In this document: positions 1 through 11,000 of the stretch, in pieces | Numbering within the stretch: position 1 is the stretch's first letter | How the letters are laid out: each line of letters starts with the position of its first letter | NCBI GenBank assembly: GCA_002633025.1 | Contig: NMRB01000634.1 | Location: 84,878 to 148,877 of the forward strand | Origin: Notospermus geniculatus | Lineage: Eukaryota; Nemertea; Pilidiophora; Heteronemertea; Lineidae | Direction of reading: 5' to 3' | DNA length: 64,000 nt | Program-made: the position numbers and the translations under genes | Notes under the pieces: model-generated | What the model saw: only the letters and a program-made list of their open reading frames with translations | What the model was told of the DNA's origin: nothing | Databases searched by the model: none

Positions 1-1166
1 CCTGCATGCGCATTTTCTAACCGTAATTTGCCGTCATATTCCATTATGTAACGCAGGACGGAGCGAACTCGGCTGGGGCAAAGGACACACTTTCGGCAGG
101 AGGTACGAAAATTTCAAACCGGTAGGGGGCGCCACTGGGCCACTCTCCAACCGCATGGTTTAAACTACGTTGTCGGCGAATGGTTTACAACGTGATTTTG
201 CAATAGATTTTTGTAGTTCTTCTGCCGCTAGGTGGCTCCCTCGACGTCGGCAGTTGTACACGCATAACACAGCACATCGTGCTCCTTTAATTTTCGCCGC
301 CGGTGGCGCTCAGATCGGCGGGCGTGTCACGTGTCTCGCCGGAATCGTCAGTTGAAGGGCAGAAGTCAAGGGGTGCGGACGTACTTGCGTAGAGGTGCAC
401 AATGAAGGCAGGAGGAAGAAGTATGCTTGTTTTATGCGGATTTTTATTGAAGAAAAACATCTCAATTCAAGGTAAGATACAAATATTTCTCTGCGCAAAT
501 GTAAATTTATGACACAAGTAACACTAACAAGCCATATTTCTTGATTTCTGGTACATTCAGAAGTCGTGAAACCCCTGCGTCTTACCGAATTCGGAACCAG
601 CTCTCGTATTCGTCGTCCATGTAATTTCGTACATGTGTGTCGGCCATTTTGTCTGGCCATTTTGTCTTTAGTTCAACTGGCAGGGATTACATTGTATTTG
701 GGCTTTCCTCTCCTTTCAGAATGTCTCGAAGCTTCGTCAGAAGTTCCTCCACGTGATGCTGACATGTTGGACGACGCTGGTCCAGCCTAAATTTCAGACT
801 CGGTAAGTTGAGGTTGCCGTTGTCATTTCCCTCGGCTCTGCCGCCATTTTGGTCGACATATGTTGTAGCCTACAGCATGTAGGCGTACTCGGCCACCATT
901 TGTAAAATTGCCACTATATTTCTCCACCCGAAGTTTCGGATGGCCATGCCACGACTTTGTGTACGCCAATGTTTACTGAATTTTGGAGCCAAAGGAATGT
1001 GATTTTATCATCACAAAAATGTTTTCGTTTACCCGTGTTGTTTTGTTGTCCGTTTGTATTCACTGGAAATTATATTTTATCTTTGCAGATTTGAATCTAC
1101 CCCCGATACGTGCAAGGATTGAATTCGTCGGTGTCATTCACCCCACAATACTTGATCCTTAATAGA
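1..1166. other. No gene recognised
   Basis: Only short frames occur. No family motif, splice-framed exon or clear repeat boundary was seen. Confidence 0.5.
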
Positions 1167-1339
1167 CATCCTGCGCCAAGTCGGCCATTACAGCTCAGAA
1201 GGGGTAAACATTAACCTCGCCCTAGGGGGCCCAGTGCATTTGTACAGTTGGCTCCTGTGCTTATACCGTCTATACAATGCACTAGGCCCAAGGTTTGTTT
1301 ACCCCTTCTGGCCTGTCATGGCCGACTTTCGCAGAATGC
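1167..1339. mobile_element. Small MITE-like element with ~45-bp imperfect terminal inverted repeats
   Basis: The left arm around AGTCGGCCATTACAG...AGAAGGGGTAAACA pairs with the right arm TGTTTACCCCTTCTGG...ATGGCCGACT. No ORF. Confidence 0.65.
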
Positions 1340-1466
1340 CTATTGACATCCGATTTCCCGTTTATTATGTGACTAAATATTATGATCTTTTGTATAGGCC
1401 ATTTTTTGTTGTACGTATAATGTTTGACCTCCGATTTCCCGTTATTCAATGTTAATTCCGATTTTG

Positions 1467-2380
1467 ATGTACAGTCTTTCAAATAAGTAAATGGACAGCG
1501 TGTTTTTCAAATATCGTCGAGATAAAACAAGATAATTGTATGCGGTTTTCAACATAGTGTGGTATACTTACCTGGTCATATATATCATGTATTTGGGTCA
1601 ACCTAATTTTAACCCTTTGTTATGTAACAGGCAATTTAAAAAAGCTCCAGAAATCAACTTTTTTATTTCAAGTTTTTTTCAGCAGAATTCAAAGTGTTGT
1701 GATGAGGTGATTGATAATAAGAGTTTTTGGGCAAAAAAATATTGAAAATGTTTTTCCGTTTTCGTAATATCTCAAAATATCAAAATTTGAGATTTTTGAA
1801 ATTTTGATATATTCGATCATTTTTTAAAGTCATTTGGTAGCATTCATTCCCTCGTGATAATTTATGCAATTTTTGAACGCTTTTTTCACTTAAATGTCAT
1901 GATATTCAGCCTCTTTATTCAGCCTCCAGATTTCACGTAATATTTTCTGCTGATTCGGTGATGGAAACACGTGGAAAATTTCGTAGCCATCTTGTTGTCA
2001 TGTCTGGCAGCGAATAACAGCAAAACAATACTCAATATCTCAAAATATCAAAAATCTCAAATTTTGATATTTTGAGATATCACGAAAAAGACAGCAGATT
2101 TCACCGATTTTTTTGGCAAAGAGTCTTTCATGTCAATCACCTGATCACATCAGTGCCAAATCTGTTGAAAAAAATTAGAAATAAAAAAGTTAATTTCTGG
2201 ACCTTTTTTAAATTGCCTGTTACATAACAAAGGCTTAAAATTAGGTTGACCCAAATACATGAGATATTTGACCAGGTAAGTATACCACACTATGTTGAAA
2301 ACCGCATCCAATTATCTTGTTTTATCTCCGAGGTATTTGAAAAACACGCTGTCCATTTACTTATTTGAAAGACTGTACAT
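1467..2380. mobile_element. Foldback element with very long inverted arms (~340 bp each)
   Basis: ATGTACAGTCTTTCAAATAA at the left end is answered by its reverse complement at the right end. Pairing continues inward through the GTGTGGTATACTTACCTGGT, TTAGGTTGACCCAAATA and ATATCTCAAAATATCAAA blocks. Non-coding. A diverged piece lies at ~48040-48230. Confidence 0.85.
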
Positions 2381-2624
2381 GTTGGCCTAATTTCTGCACG
2401 TGTTATCACAGTTTCTGTTGTGAACTTTTGATGGCTTACACGGCTTACACAGTTCATATCAGAAGTTGTGATGTTCACGTACAGAAGTTAGGCCTTCATA
2501 ACAAAACAATTTAATCATGGTATTCATTAAGAGTATTAATACAGATAATTAATATAATTACTGACTTAGGTTTCTCTTTTACGTCTTCGAAACTTACGGA
2601 GACGGGTCATAGCCAAAAAATCGC

Positions 2625-2902
2625 GTTGGAGATAGGTTATTTTTCGGCTTTTCCCCTTGTTCCAAAATTGGCCACCAGGTGACCAATTGGCGCTGTTAGT
2701 TGGACTTGGAACTAGCTGAGCCAATCAGTGAGTTGGAGACAGAGTGACTAACCAATACTTGAATATTCAAGTATTGGTTAGTCGCTCTGTCTGCAACTCA
2801 CTGATTGGCTCAGCTAGTTCAAGTCCAACTAACAGCGCCAATTGGTCACCTGGTGGCCAATTTTGGAACAATGGAATGTTCGAAAAATAGACTATCTCCA
2901 AC
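2625..2902. mobile_element. Near-perfect 278-bp palindrome (snapback MITE)
   Basis: Two ~139-bp arms meet at GAAT|ATTC (2764/2765). The ends are GTTGGAGATA and TATCTCCAAC. The arms differ at only a few sites. Confidence 0.85.
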
Positions 2903-3051
2903 ACCGGATACCTTCTCTACTGTCCCTCCGAAATTTTGGCCTACAGTAAGAAAAAACAAAGTCCTAGTTAAGTATTAACATATATTAAATGAAGTCTACC
3001 TATAACAAGTTCGGGATAAACCCAACAGAGTTGCTGACAATATTACTAGCT

Positions 3052-3298
3052 GAGTCCGCGAAGTCAGTTTAGAGGCAGATGGTCAAGTCCACGATCTCGG
3101 ACGTGACGTGACGTGACATTGTTTGACTTAGTGCAGTCTCTGCAACAGATGGCACCAAATAACGGCTAAGTTCCCTGCATCATGTCAGGTTCTTGACCGT
3201 CTGCCTCTGCTACCAGTTGCAGACACTGCACTAAAGTGAAATGTCACGTCCGAGATCATGGACTTGACCATCTGCCTATAAACAGACGTCGAGAACTC
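3052..3298. mobile_element. MITE-like inverted repeat
   Basis: The arms GAGGCAGATGGTCAAGTCCA and its complement TGGACTTGACCATCTGCC pair over ~95 bp, including the CACGTCCGAGATC block. No coding capacity. Confidence 0.8.
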
Positions 3299-3505
3299 AG
3301 CCCTTAGGCCTACTGTACATCAAATACGGCAAATCGGATGCCAATAGTGGCAAACATCATGTACAACAGATGAAATAAAAAAGATAGGCCTAGGCCTACA
3401 CACTAAAGACGCCAGGAAATCGGATGTAAATGGCGACACAACATAAACGACAGAAATATACGGTACGAGAAACACATCAAAATCGGGATGACATGAATAA
3501 TAATC

Positions 3506-3731
3506 AAGTCCTATCAGAGTTCATTCACACGTGAAAATCCAATTCCAATATCAAGTCCTATCAGAGTTCATTCACACGTGAAAATCCAATTCCAATATCA
3601 ACTCCTATCAGAGTTCATTCACACGTGAAAATCCAATTCCAATATCAAGTCCTATCAGACTAGAGTTCATTCACACGTGAAAATCCGATTCCAATATGAA
3701 GTCCTGGTGAGAGGTCATTCATCACGTGACC
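3506..3731. repeat. 47-bp tandem repeat, about 4.7 copies, each with a CACGTG
   Basis: Units start at 3506, 3553, 3600, 3647 and 3699. Copy 4 has a 5-bp insertion and copy 5 is diverged. Each contains CACGTG, an E-box-type palindrome. Confidence 0.9.
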
Positions 3732-4145
3732 TGATTCGTAATCTCCGTGACGACAGCCATAATCTCGGAAACCGAACGAATGCCTGTTGTTCAGCACTGT
3801 ATTTCGTTCCCCTTGATATCGTTGGAATCGACAGTTTGTAATCTGAGAACTGAAAAAGAGAGGTTCGTTGAATAAATAAGCTGTTATCCTAGGAGGATTG
3901 CCGATTTCTGGCGATTCTTTCGACGAACAATAAATGGCAGTCGGGGGCACCATATGAGGGTGCACAGTTCCATGATCCATTTACAGATGACGACACCATG
4001 TGTCGATCACCGACAGGAAAGTCTTATAGACCTACTTTGCAACAAACATGGCGGTGTAAGAGTTCTCATCATATGACGTCAGAGACTTAATCATGGCCGT
4101 TGGCACGCGAAGCTGGTGAAGCGGCCATGGGTAAAATTATTTGGT

Positions 4146-4252
4146 GGTATTTATAAAAGGTAGCAAATGCTTTTACTTCCAAGTTTTGTAATACACTTAC
4201 ATTGGAGATGCTGTGAAAATCATAAAAGCATTTGCTAACTTTTATGAATACC
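4146..4252. mobile_element. Short inverted-repeat element, family 1
   Basis: GGTATTTATAAAAG/GCAAATGCTTTTACTTC pairs with its complement at the right end. A second copy of the family lies at 35039-35156 with the same AAATGCTTTTACTT core and TTTTGYAATACAC interior. Confidence 0.75.
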
Positions 4253-4408
4253 AGCCACGGACTGCGAGGCGGCGTTGGTGGTGTTATATCATGACGTCAT
4301 GTGGGAGAACTGGAATGCCACCATCTTTGTTGAAAATGTCTATAATAGTAAACCAGCGGGAATACTTTATTCCCTGGATAGTTCCTCCTGTCAAAAAATG
4401 TGACATAT

Positions 4409-4561
4409 CCCCCTTTCGAAAGTCTTCAGCGGGTAGTAACAACATCCTCGCCCCAGGTCAAAATACAAACGATGTACATGAACAGTAGGCTACGTACATC
4501 ATTCACGTTTTGACCTGGGGCGAGGATGTTGTTATTATCCGCTGGATACTTTCGGAAGGGG
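4409..4561. mobile_element. MITE-like inverted repeat (153 bp)
   Basis: CATCCTCGCCCCAGGTCAAA and its complement form arms of ~55 bp around a short spacer. No ORF. Confidence 0.75.
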
Positions 4562-4953
4562 CCTATTGTCGAAGCCGTCATCGATTTGGAATCGTGAGAC
4601 TTGTCCAAAGACTCAGCAAAACCTACCGAGTTTCATCATTCCGTGAAGGGCAGGACATCCGAGTTGGCATCTTTCTCTCGTCATCATCATGCTTCAGTCC
4701 TCATGAAAATTTCATTGTGGAGGGGTTGACGGTGGCCAGCAGTTCCATTTCTGTTCCACACCATACCGGAGCAATGCCTGGACGTTGAAAAAGAACCGAA
4801 AATATTAAATTTTGTCTCAGTAAACTCGGCTGGAATCCGAAGCCGCAGGCCCAACAAGCAGCGGTCAAAACCGTGGAAGAGAGCCAACTGAATTTACCCT
4901 CATTGTGCGCATAGTTCGCCTACATCGTCATAGCGTAGCATCTCACATGCAAA

Positions 4954-5213
4954 TGAAATGGCCAGGGCCATTGTGCTCACCTCTGTGACAGAGTATGAAG
5001 TGTGAGTAGCCTGGTGATACACTGAATAGTGAAGGATTAGTGCAGAAACATCGTATCATTTACTACCGATGAGATATGGCCAAAGTCACTTTTTCAAGAT
5101 GGCCGCCTGGCAGCCATGTTACGTGCCACCCCTGTTAACGACGACGGACGACGACGACGACGGACGACGGACGACACACCATGAGAGAAGCTCACCTCAC
5201 AGAGGTGAGCTAA
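4954..5213. mobile_element. GTGAGCT-type element with GTCCGTCG-rich interior
   Basis: Inserted in copy A of the dispersed repeat and absent from copy B. GCTCACCTCTGTGA near the left pairs with TCACAGAGGTGAGC at the right, and there is a CGACGACGGACGACG tract. A related end occurs at 57739-57830. Confidence 0.7.
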
Positions 5214-5470
5214 AAACGAACTTTTCTTACCAATATTTCAAATCGCCATGTCTTTCTTGCTCCTGCTCGCCTCCACCACGTCCTGCACACACCACACTTC
5301 CACTAAAAATGGCCTCGTGGCATGTGTGCGCGAGTCCTCAAGGATTACGTAACTCAGACCAATTGTTAACTTCCATTCAAGTATCCTTGGACACCGCCAT
5401 GCCTAGCCGAGCCGTGGTGGCCTTACATCATCGAATCGGGGTTGGTTGGATAGGTTTGTGGTGAGATTAT

Positions 5471-5610
5471 AGGGAGGTTGAGATCAGCGACTTATCACGG
5501 ATCCTTGTACGTATACGGATAGAATTCTGTGCAACGAGGACAAATTTTGTCCACATTTCGATCCGTATACGTATAAGAATCCGTGATAAGTCGCTTATCT
5601 CAACCTCCCT
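5471..5610. mobile_element. MITE family GGGAGG, copy 1
   Basis: The termini AGGGAGGTTGAGATCAGCGA and complement form ~45-bp arms with a TACGTATACG-rich centre. Same family as 33157-33318. Confidence 0.85.
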
Positions 5611-6408
5611 ATTAACCCATTTGACTGAATCCGCCGATTTATCTCCATTCCGAAGAATCCGCCGATTCCGCATTTTAGAAATGGCCGTTTAAAATGTTAT
5701 AAAGACATTGTAATTGTGCAACACCGCTTGTAATATCTTTGATGTAACCATTATGTTTTCAATAAGTGATTTCTCACCCGCCCCTAGTGGCAGGTGTAGG
5801 AAATAAACAAAATAGGTCAGTTGGTTGTTCTTTTGTTTTTCTTGATACCAAGAAACTGTTGAAGTTCCAAAACAATAAGTAAAAGCAAGACGCACACGAT
5901 GGATGGGACCTGCTCCCTCAACTATTGTCCATTTCATGATTTGCAGGCAACCTATTGTTCACAATCAGCCTGACAAAGGATCTCGGCTTTACGAATAAGG
6001 TCCCAACGTTGATTTTCATAGCGTAGTTGGTTGGTGCTTTTGTAGATTGGTCTGTACAAACTGGGCACTTTAGCGGACTAAACCTAGTATGGTTTTATGA
6101 TTATGGGTCCACAAGTTTGCATCATGGATGCTCTCATCAGAAACCTCAGCTGGGTTCGTCTGTTTCAAGCACACACAACTAATCATACAGTTCATAGAGG
6201 ACAAGTCGCCATCTCGCCTGACGGCGTTCTAAACTACATACATGTACGCAACGTCATAAAGTCTGCCTCGGGTCTGTTTCGGATTGGGGTAGCGGTAGGC
6301 CACCTCTCCTCTGACACCTTTGGAGGGCGCAAGATAAGACGCTTGGCATCACTTCATGCGCGCTGAATCGCACGCCGTTTTGTGTCGGCGTCGTTGTTGA
6401 AATGGGTT

Positions 6409-7709
6409 ATGCCTAGGTCACATATCCACTCCGGGGCCCGTACGGCGAGTAAAAACAGACATTTTGGCCAATTTCAGCCAATTTCGTACGGTGCCCATGT
6501 ATGCGTAGTGCATTTTCCGGAAGCATATGTTGCTGCACCTGTATATTATAGTAGTAGGTAAGAGGGTATGGTGTGAAGCCACCGTGGTGAGACTTGTCCA
6601 AAGACTCAGCAAAACCTACCGAGTTTCATCATTCCGTGAAGGGCAGGACATCCGAGTTGGCATCATTCTCTCGTCATCATCATGCTTCAGTCCTCATGAA
6701 AATTTCATTGTGGAGGGGTTGGTGGTGGCCAGCAGTTCCATTTCTGTCCCACACCATACCGGAGAATGCCTGGAAGATGAAAAAGAACCGAAAATATTAA
6801 ATTTTGTCTCAGTAAAATCGGCTGTCCAATCCGAAGCCGCAGGCCCAACAAGCAGCGGTCAAAACCGTGGAAGAGAGCCAGCTGAATTTAATACCCTCAT
6901 TGTACGCATAGTTCGCCTACATCGTCATAGCGTAGCATCTCACATGCAAAAAACGAACTTTTCTTACCAATATTTCAAATCGCCATGTCTTTCTTGCTCC
7001 TGCTCGCCTCCACCACGTCCTGCACACACCAGACTTCCACTAAAAATGGCCTCGTGGCATGTGTGCGCAGGTCCTCAAGGATTACGTAACTCAGACCAAT
7101 TGTTAACTTCCATTCAAGTATCCTTGGACACCGTCATGCCTAGCCGAGCCGTGGTGGTCTTACATCACCGAGTCGTGGGTTCGGATAGGTTTGTGGTCAG
7201 ATTATGTGCGGAGCCATTAACCCATTTGACTGAATCCGCCGATTTAACTCCATTCCACAGATTCCGCCTTTTAGAAATGGCCGTTTAAAATGTTACAGTG
7301 TGCAACACCGCTTGTAACATCTTTGATGCTACCATTTGTTAAGGCCAAGTACAAAATAATAATTAGATTAGGCCACATAAAAAAGAAAGCTGGTGATCGT
7401 CCCGCCCGACCCGCGAAAACGGCCCCGCCCCCGTGTTTTTTTGTTTTTTTTTCAAAAAAATTTTTTTTCATCAAAAATAACTTTTTTTCGATTTTTTCCC
7501 CCCAAAACGTTCGAATTGCCCTCTTACATATATTTTGACCATTGACATCACTTGTTCTTCGCAATCTGAACGTCAGAGAACGATTCGTGCCAAATTCATG
7601 GCTGCCCGAAGGTTGCCGAAAGTAATGGACCCGTACGGTCTCTGAAATCCACGGCAAGCCGCCGGTGGGGAAAATCGTAGGGGGCCCGGTGGATATGTGA
7701 CCTAGGCAT
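6409..7709. mobile_element. 1.3-kb element with 34-bp terminal inverted repeats
   Basis: ATGCCTAGGTCACATATCCA at 6409 is mirrored at 7690-7709. The interior holds copy B of the dispersed repeat (6586-7337) and a 253-codon open frame (6527-7288) with no recognisable domain. The frame is broken in copy A, so it is probably not a gene. Confidence 0.65.
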
Positions 7710-7749
7710 TACAATGCCACGCCACCTCCAATCACTAGCCTGCCTTTAA

Positions 7750-7890
7750 TGGGTCAAGTATGGTATAGCGGGCCAAGCCATGGCCATGGGAAGTGACACA
7801 TCTCCATACATTGCCGCTTATTCCGTGTACACACATGTACACGCTCAGTGCACTTCCCACGACTTGGCCCGCTATACCATACTTGAGCCT
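7750..7890. mobile_element. MITE-like inverted repeat
   Basis: GTCAAGTATGGTATAGCGGG and complement at both ends, arms ~40 bp. It sits just past the 3' end of the SLC22-like gene. Confidence 0.8.
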
Positions 7891-7937
7891 AAGTTATAAA
7901 AGTTATAAAATACCGGTACTTGTCATATTTTTCACGA

Positions 7938-7943
7938 TTTATT
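7938..7943 (-). terminator. Putative polyadenylation signal AATAAA of the SLC22-like gene
   Basis: AATAAA on the minus strand about 40 bp downstream of the TAG stop of the transporter. It is the only canonical hexamer in the first 100 bp. Confidence 0.45.
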
Positions 7944-7984
7944 ATAAGATTTGCTTTCATAAAGTCGATACAACTGTGTTTTGA

Positions 7985-8051
7985 CTAGACTTTGAGCTCC
8001 ATTTCCTTGCCATTCATTGCAGCGTCGGCGTTCTCGAATCGGTTCCCTCGC
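7985..8051 (-). CDS. SLC22-like terminal exon (cytoplasmic tail)
   Basis: 67 nt. The acceptor is GTTTCAG|GCGAGG and the phase matches exon 10. It encodes RGNRFENADAAMNGKEMELK-V-stop. A truncated second copy lies at 8459-8499. An AATAAA on the minus strand (plus 7938-7943) sits about 40 bp past the stop. Confidence 0.75.
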
Positions 8052-11000
8052 CTGAAACGACCACCAAAATCAATTCTACAGTGGACATCGGTTTGGTTCT
8101 GAATATCGAACGCTCACATGGCTTAACTCGTTTGACTGTTGAAAGATAAGGAAATAAAAGTTTTTTTTTCCAAATCGTGGTGGACCAGATTCTTCACGTA
8201 TTCCGCCGCTGCCGGGCACCTGTCCAGCAGCCGCAGAGACAGGCTGTGACGCATACATGTACAGCTGCTCAGAAGTTTTCATAACCAGTACGACATAGAA
8301 AATGACACCCTTCCATGTCGGGCCGGCCAGACCGAAATGTCGCCCCTCGATAAAACAATGTTTTCCCTGTCTGTCCCTCTCCATGGCGGGCGCCATTTTC
8401 TTAGTGTCATTAAATATATACACCCACCTTCCAAACACAGCTCCGTCCTCAAGTGTTNCATTCATTGCAGCGTCGGCGTTCTCGAATCGGTTCCCTCGCC
8501 TGAAACGACCACCAAAATCAATTCTACAGTGGACATCGGTTTGGTTCTGAATATCGAACGCTTAACTCGTTTGAAAGATAAGCAAATGAGTTTTTTTCCC
8601 AAATCGTGGTGGACCAGATTCTTCACGTATTCCGCCGCTGCCGGGCACCTGTCCAGCAGCCGCAGAGACAGGCTGTTACGCATACATGTACAGCTGCTGC
8701 TCAGAAGTTTTCATAACCAGTACGATATAGAAAATGACACCCTTCCATGTCGGGGGCCAGACCAAAATGTCGCCCCTCGAAAAAACAATGTTTTCCCTGT
8801 CTGTCCCTCTCCATGGCGGGTGCCCGTTTTCTTCAGTGTCAGCATTACACACCCACCTTCCAAACACAGCTCCGTCCTCAAGTGTTTCTGGTAGCTTACG
8901 GTTGAGCGTTTCCGGCAGGAAGTAGTTCAGAGAACCAGTCACTAAGGAAAGTACCCCAATTAAAAGGACGGGTAGTGGACGCCAGACAACCACCTGAAAT
9001 GAATAGAATACAGGTCCAAGGGCAACGTATCACTTGACTGAGCAATATCGTTCATACAAGACCTCAACAAAAGAAGAAGTTAGATTCGCACAAAGAACGA
9101 GAAGATAATTCGTGTTTCCCGACGTGACGTCATCAAAAACTGCGTATTTGGCCGCTGTTTGTTTACACCTCATCCTATAGAATAAAGAACCTGCAGAAGT
9201 ACCGCCACTAGGAGGCGCTGTGAGCGGTTGTACCGTTTCCGACGTTTCGTCCTTGTTGTACTGCGTCAAGGACGTCGTGACGCCCATTTTGTTGTTTTTT
9301 ATCGGTTTGACCGCTCGCAGCGCCGCCCTGTCGTGATAAAAAGTTATGCGGGATCCTCATTGCCTTTTTGACCGAGATAACTTACCAAGAGAGCAATCTG
9401 TGGTGCCAGAAGGCCTCCAATTCTCGCAAAGGAGGACCCGGTCCCCACGCCAATATTGCGCACGACGGTCGGAAACAGCTCCGCAGTGAATAAATAAACG
9501 GTGCAGAATGCTCCCTGGGCGCAGACACGACAGATGTAAATGAGAACGACCAGAAGGACCGACAGAACTGAAGCGAGGAAAACAAGGAATTAATATTTGT
9601 TGTCCTGAAAGCGAATAACTGATTAGCTGGTTAGTTTGGCGCCAGTTCTACTAACACCTGCAACTAGTGACACCTATTGGTCGTCTTCTGAGAATCGCGT
9701 CAATGGAAGCAGTTTCGGAGCGCGGGTAAAATGGAGTGGTACGAAACTGCGGGGAGTTTACCATCGCAAACGTTCGGCAGCCTTCCGAACCCTTTAAATT
9801 GGAGAGTGTGACATCATGCCGTCGTGACCAGCGGGAATAAAAAAATAACATCGTACTCACCTTTAAAGTTCATAACAACGGACGAGACACAAAGCAGGGT
9901 CCCCATGACGACGAGACTGCCTCCCATTGCTACTCTCCGACCCAGTTTGGTCATCACCGGAATGACGATTGCGTATGCTATCGGAGCAGCCGAACCGGCC
10001 AGTACGGTGCTGACGTAGGCGTCCGTACCCAGGTTGGTCGGCATCAGAATTATGGCGTAGAAGGAAGCAGCACAGGTGAACCTTAAAGTATAATTAATGT
10101 ACGGATTTTTAAGAAAATTCAACAAAGTTTGAAAGTTTGTATCTGGGAACCGTCGGTTTAGCAAAACATACAGACGCACTCTCCGTCTTGTGATATACAC
10201 CAGCACAAACATCTCACAAAGTTTAGCAAAAAAATCGATTACAAAAGTTACCATTGTAAGTAGTTGATGATGCTAATCTTTCTGAAAGTTTGGTCATCAC
10301 CGGAATGACGATTGCGTATGCTATCGGAGCAGCCGAACCGGCCAGTACGGTGCTGACGTAGGCGTCCGTACCCAGGTTAGTCGGCATCAGAATTATGGCG
10401 TAGAAGGAAGCAGCACAGGTGAACCTTAAAGTATAATTAAAGCGAATGGCTCGCGTGGTTTTGGTGGTACCTCCCATAGAGAGTGAACCTAGTCTCCAGG
10501 CAAAGCCATGCTCCAGTCATAGGCAAAACCTTTGCAAATATGCGAAAGTGCACCTGGGGACGAGATTCCATTAAAAATTTGTTAAAATGGGTTAATGACA
10601 ATTTCAAATTCAGTCGGTCAAAATGTACATTTTGTACTATTCACATTGATTTCGAAGCGGCAGATTTTGCAGAATACGCCTCCGAAGTTTGGCTGTCTAA
10701 TGCATTTCCCATTAAACTAAAATCCTTCTTTCGCCTTTTTCTCAAAACGGCGCATGATTTGAGGACATGTCAACAAAGAATGTCAACAAACCCCGCGAGC
10801 CATTCGCTTTAATGAACGGATTTTTAAGAAAATTCAACAAAGTTTGAAAGTTTGTATCTGGGAACCGTCGGTTTAGCAAAACAAACAGACGCACTCTCCG
10901 TCTTGTGATGTATACACCAGCACAAACATCTCACAAAGTTTAGCAAAAAAATCGATTACAAAAGTTACCATTGTAAGTAGTTGATGATGCTAATCTTTCT

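Larger units (their letters stand above)
4595..5745. repeat. Dispersed repeat, copy A, carrying two later insertions
   Basis: Matches 6586-7337 in the same orientation. Copy A contains two extra segments absent from the other copy: 4954-5213 (a GTGAGCT-type element) and 5471-5610 (a GGGAGGTTGAGATCAGCGAC MITE). Confidence 0.8.

Noticed and set aside
3506-3731. Regular 47-bp direct repeats considered as a CRISPR array
   Set aside because: There are no spacers; the whole unit repeats, and the DNA is clearly from an animal.
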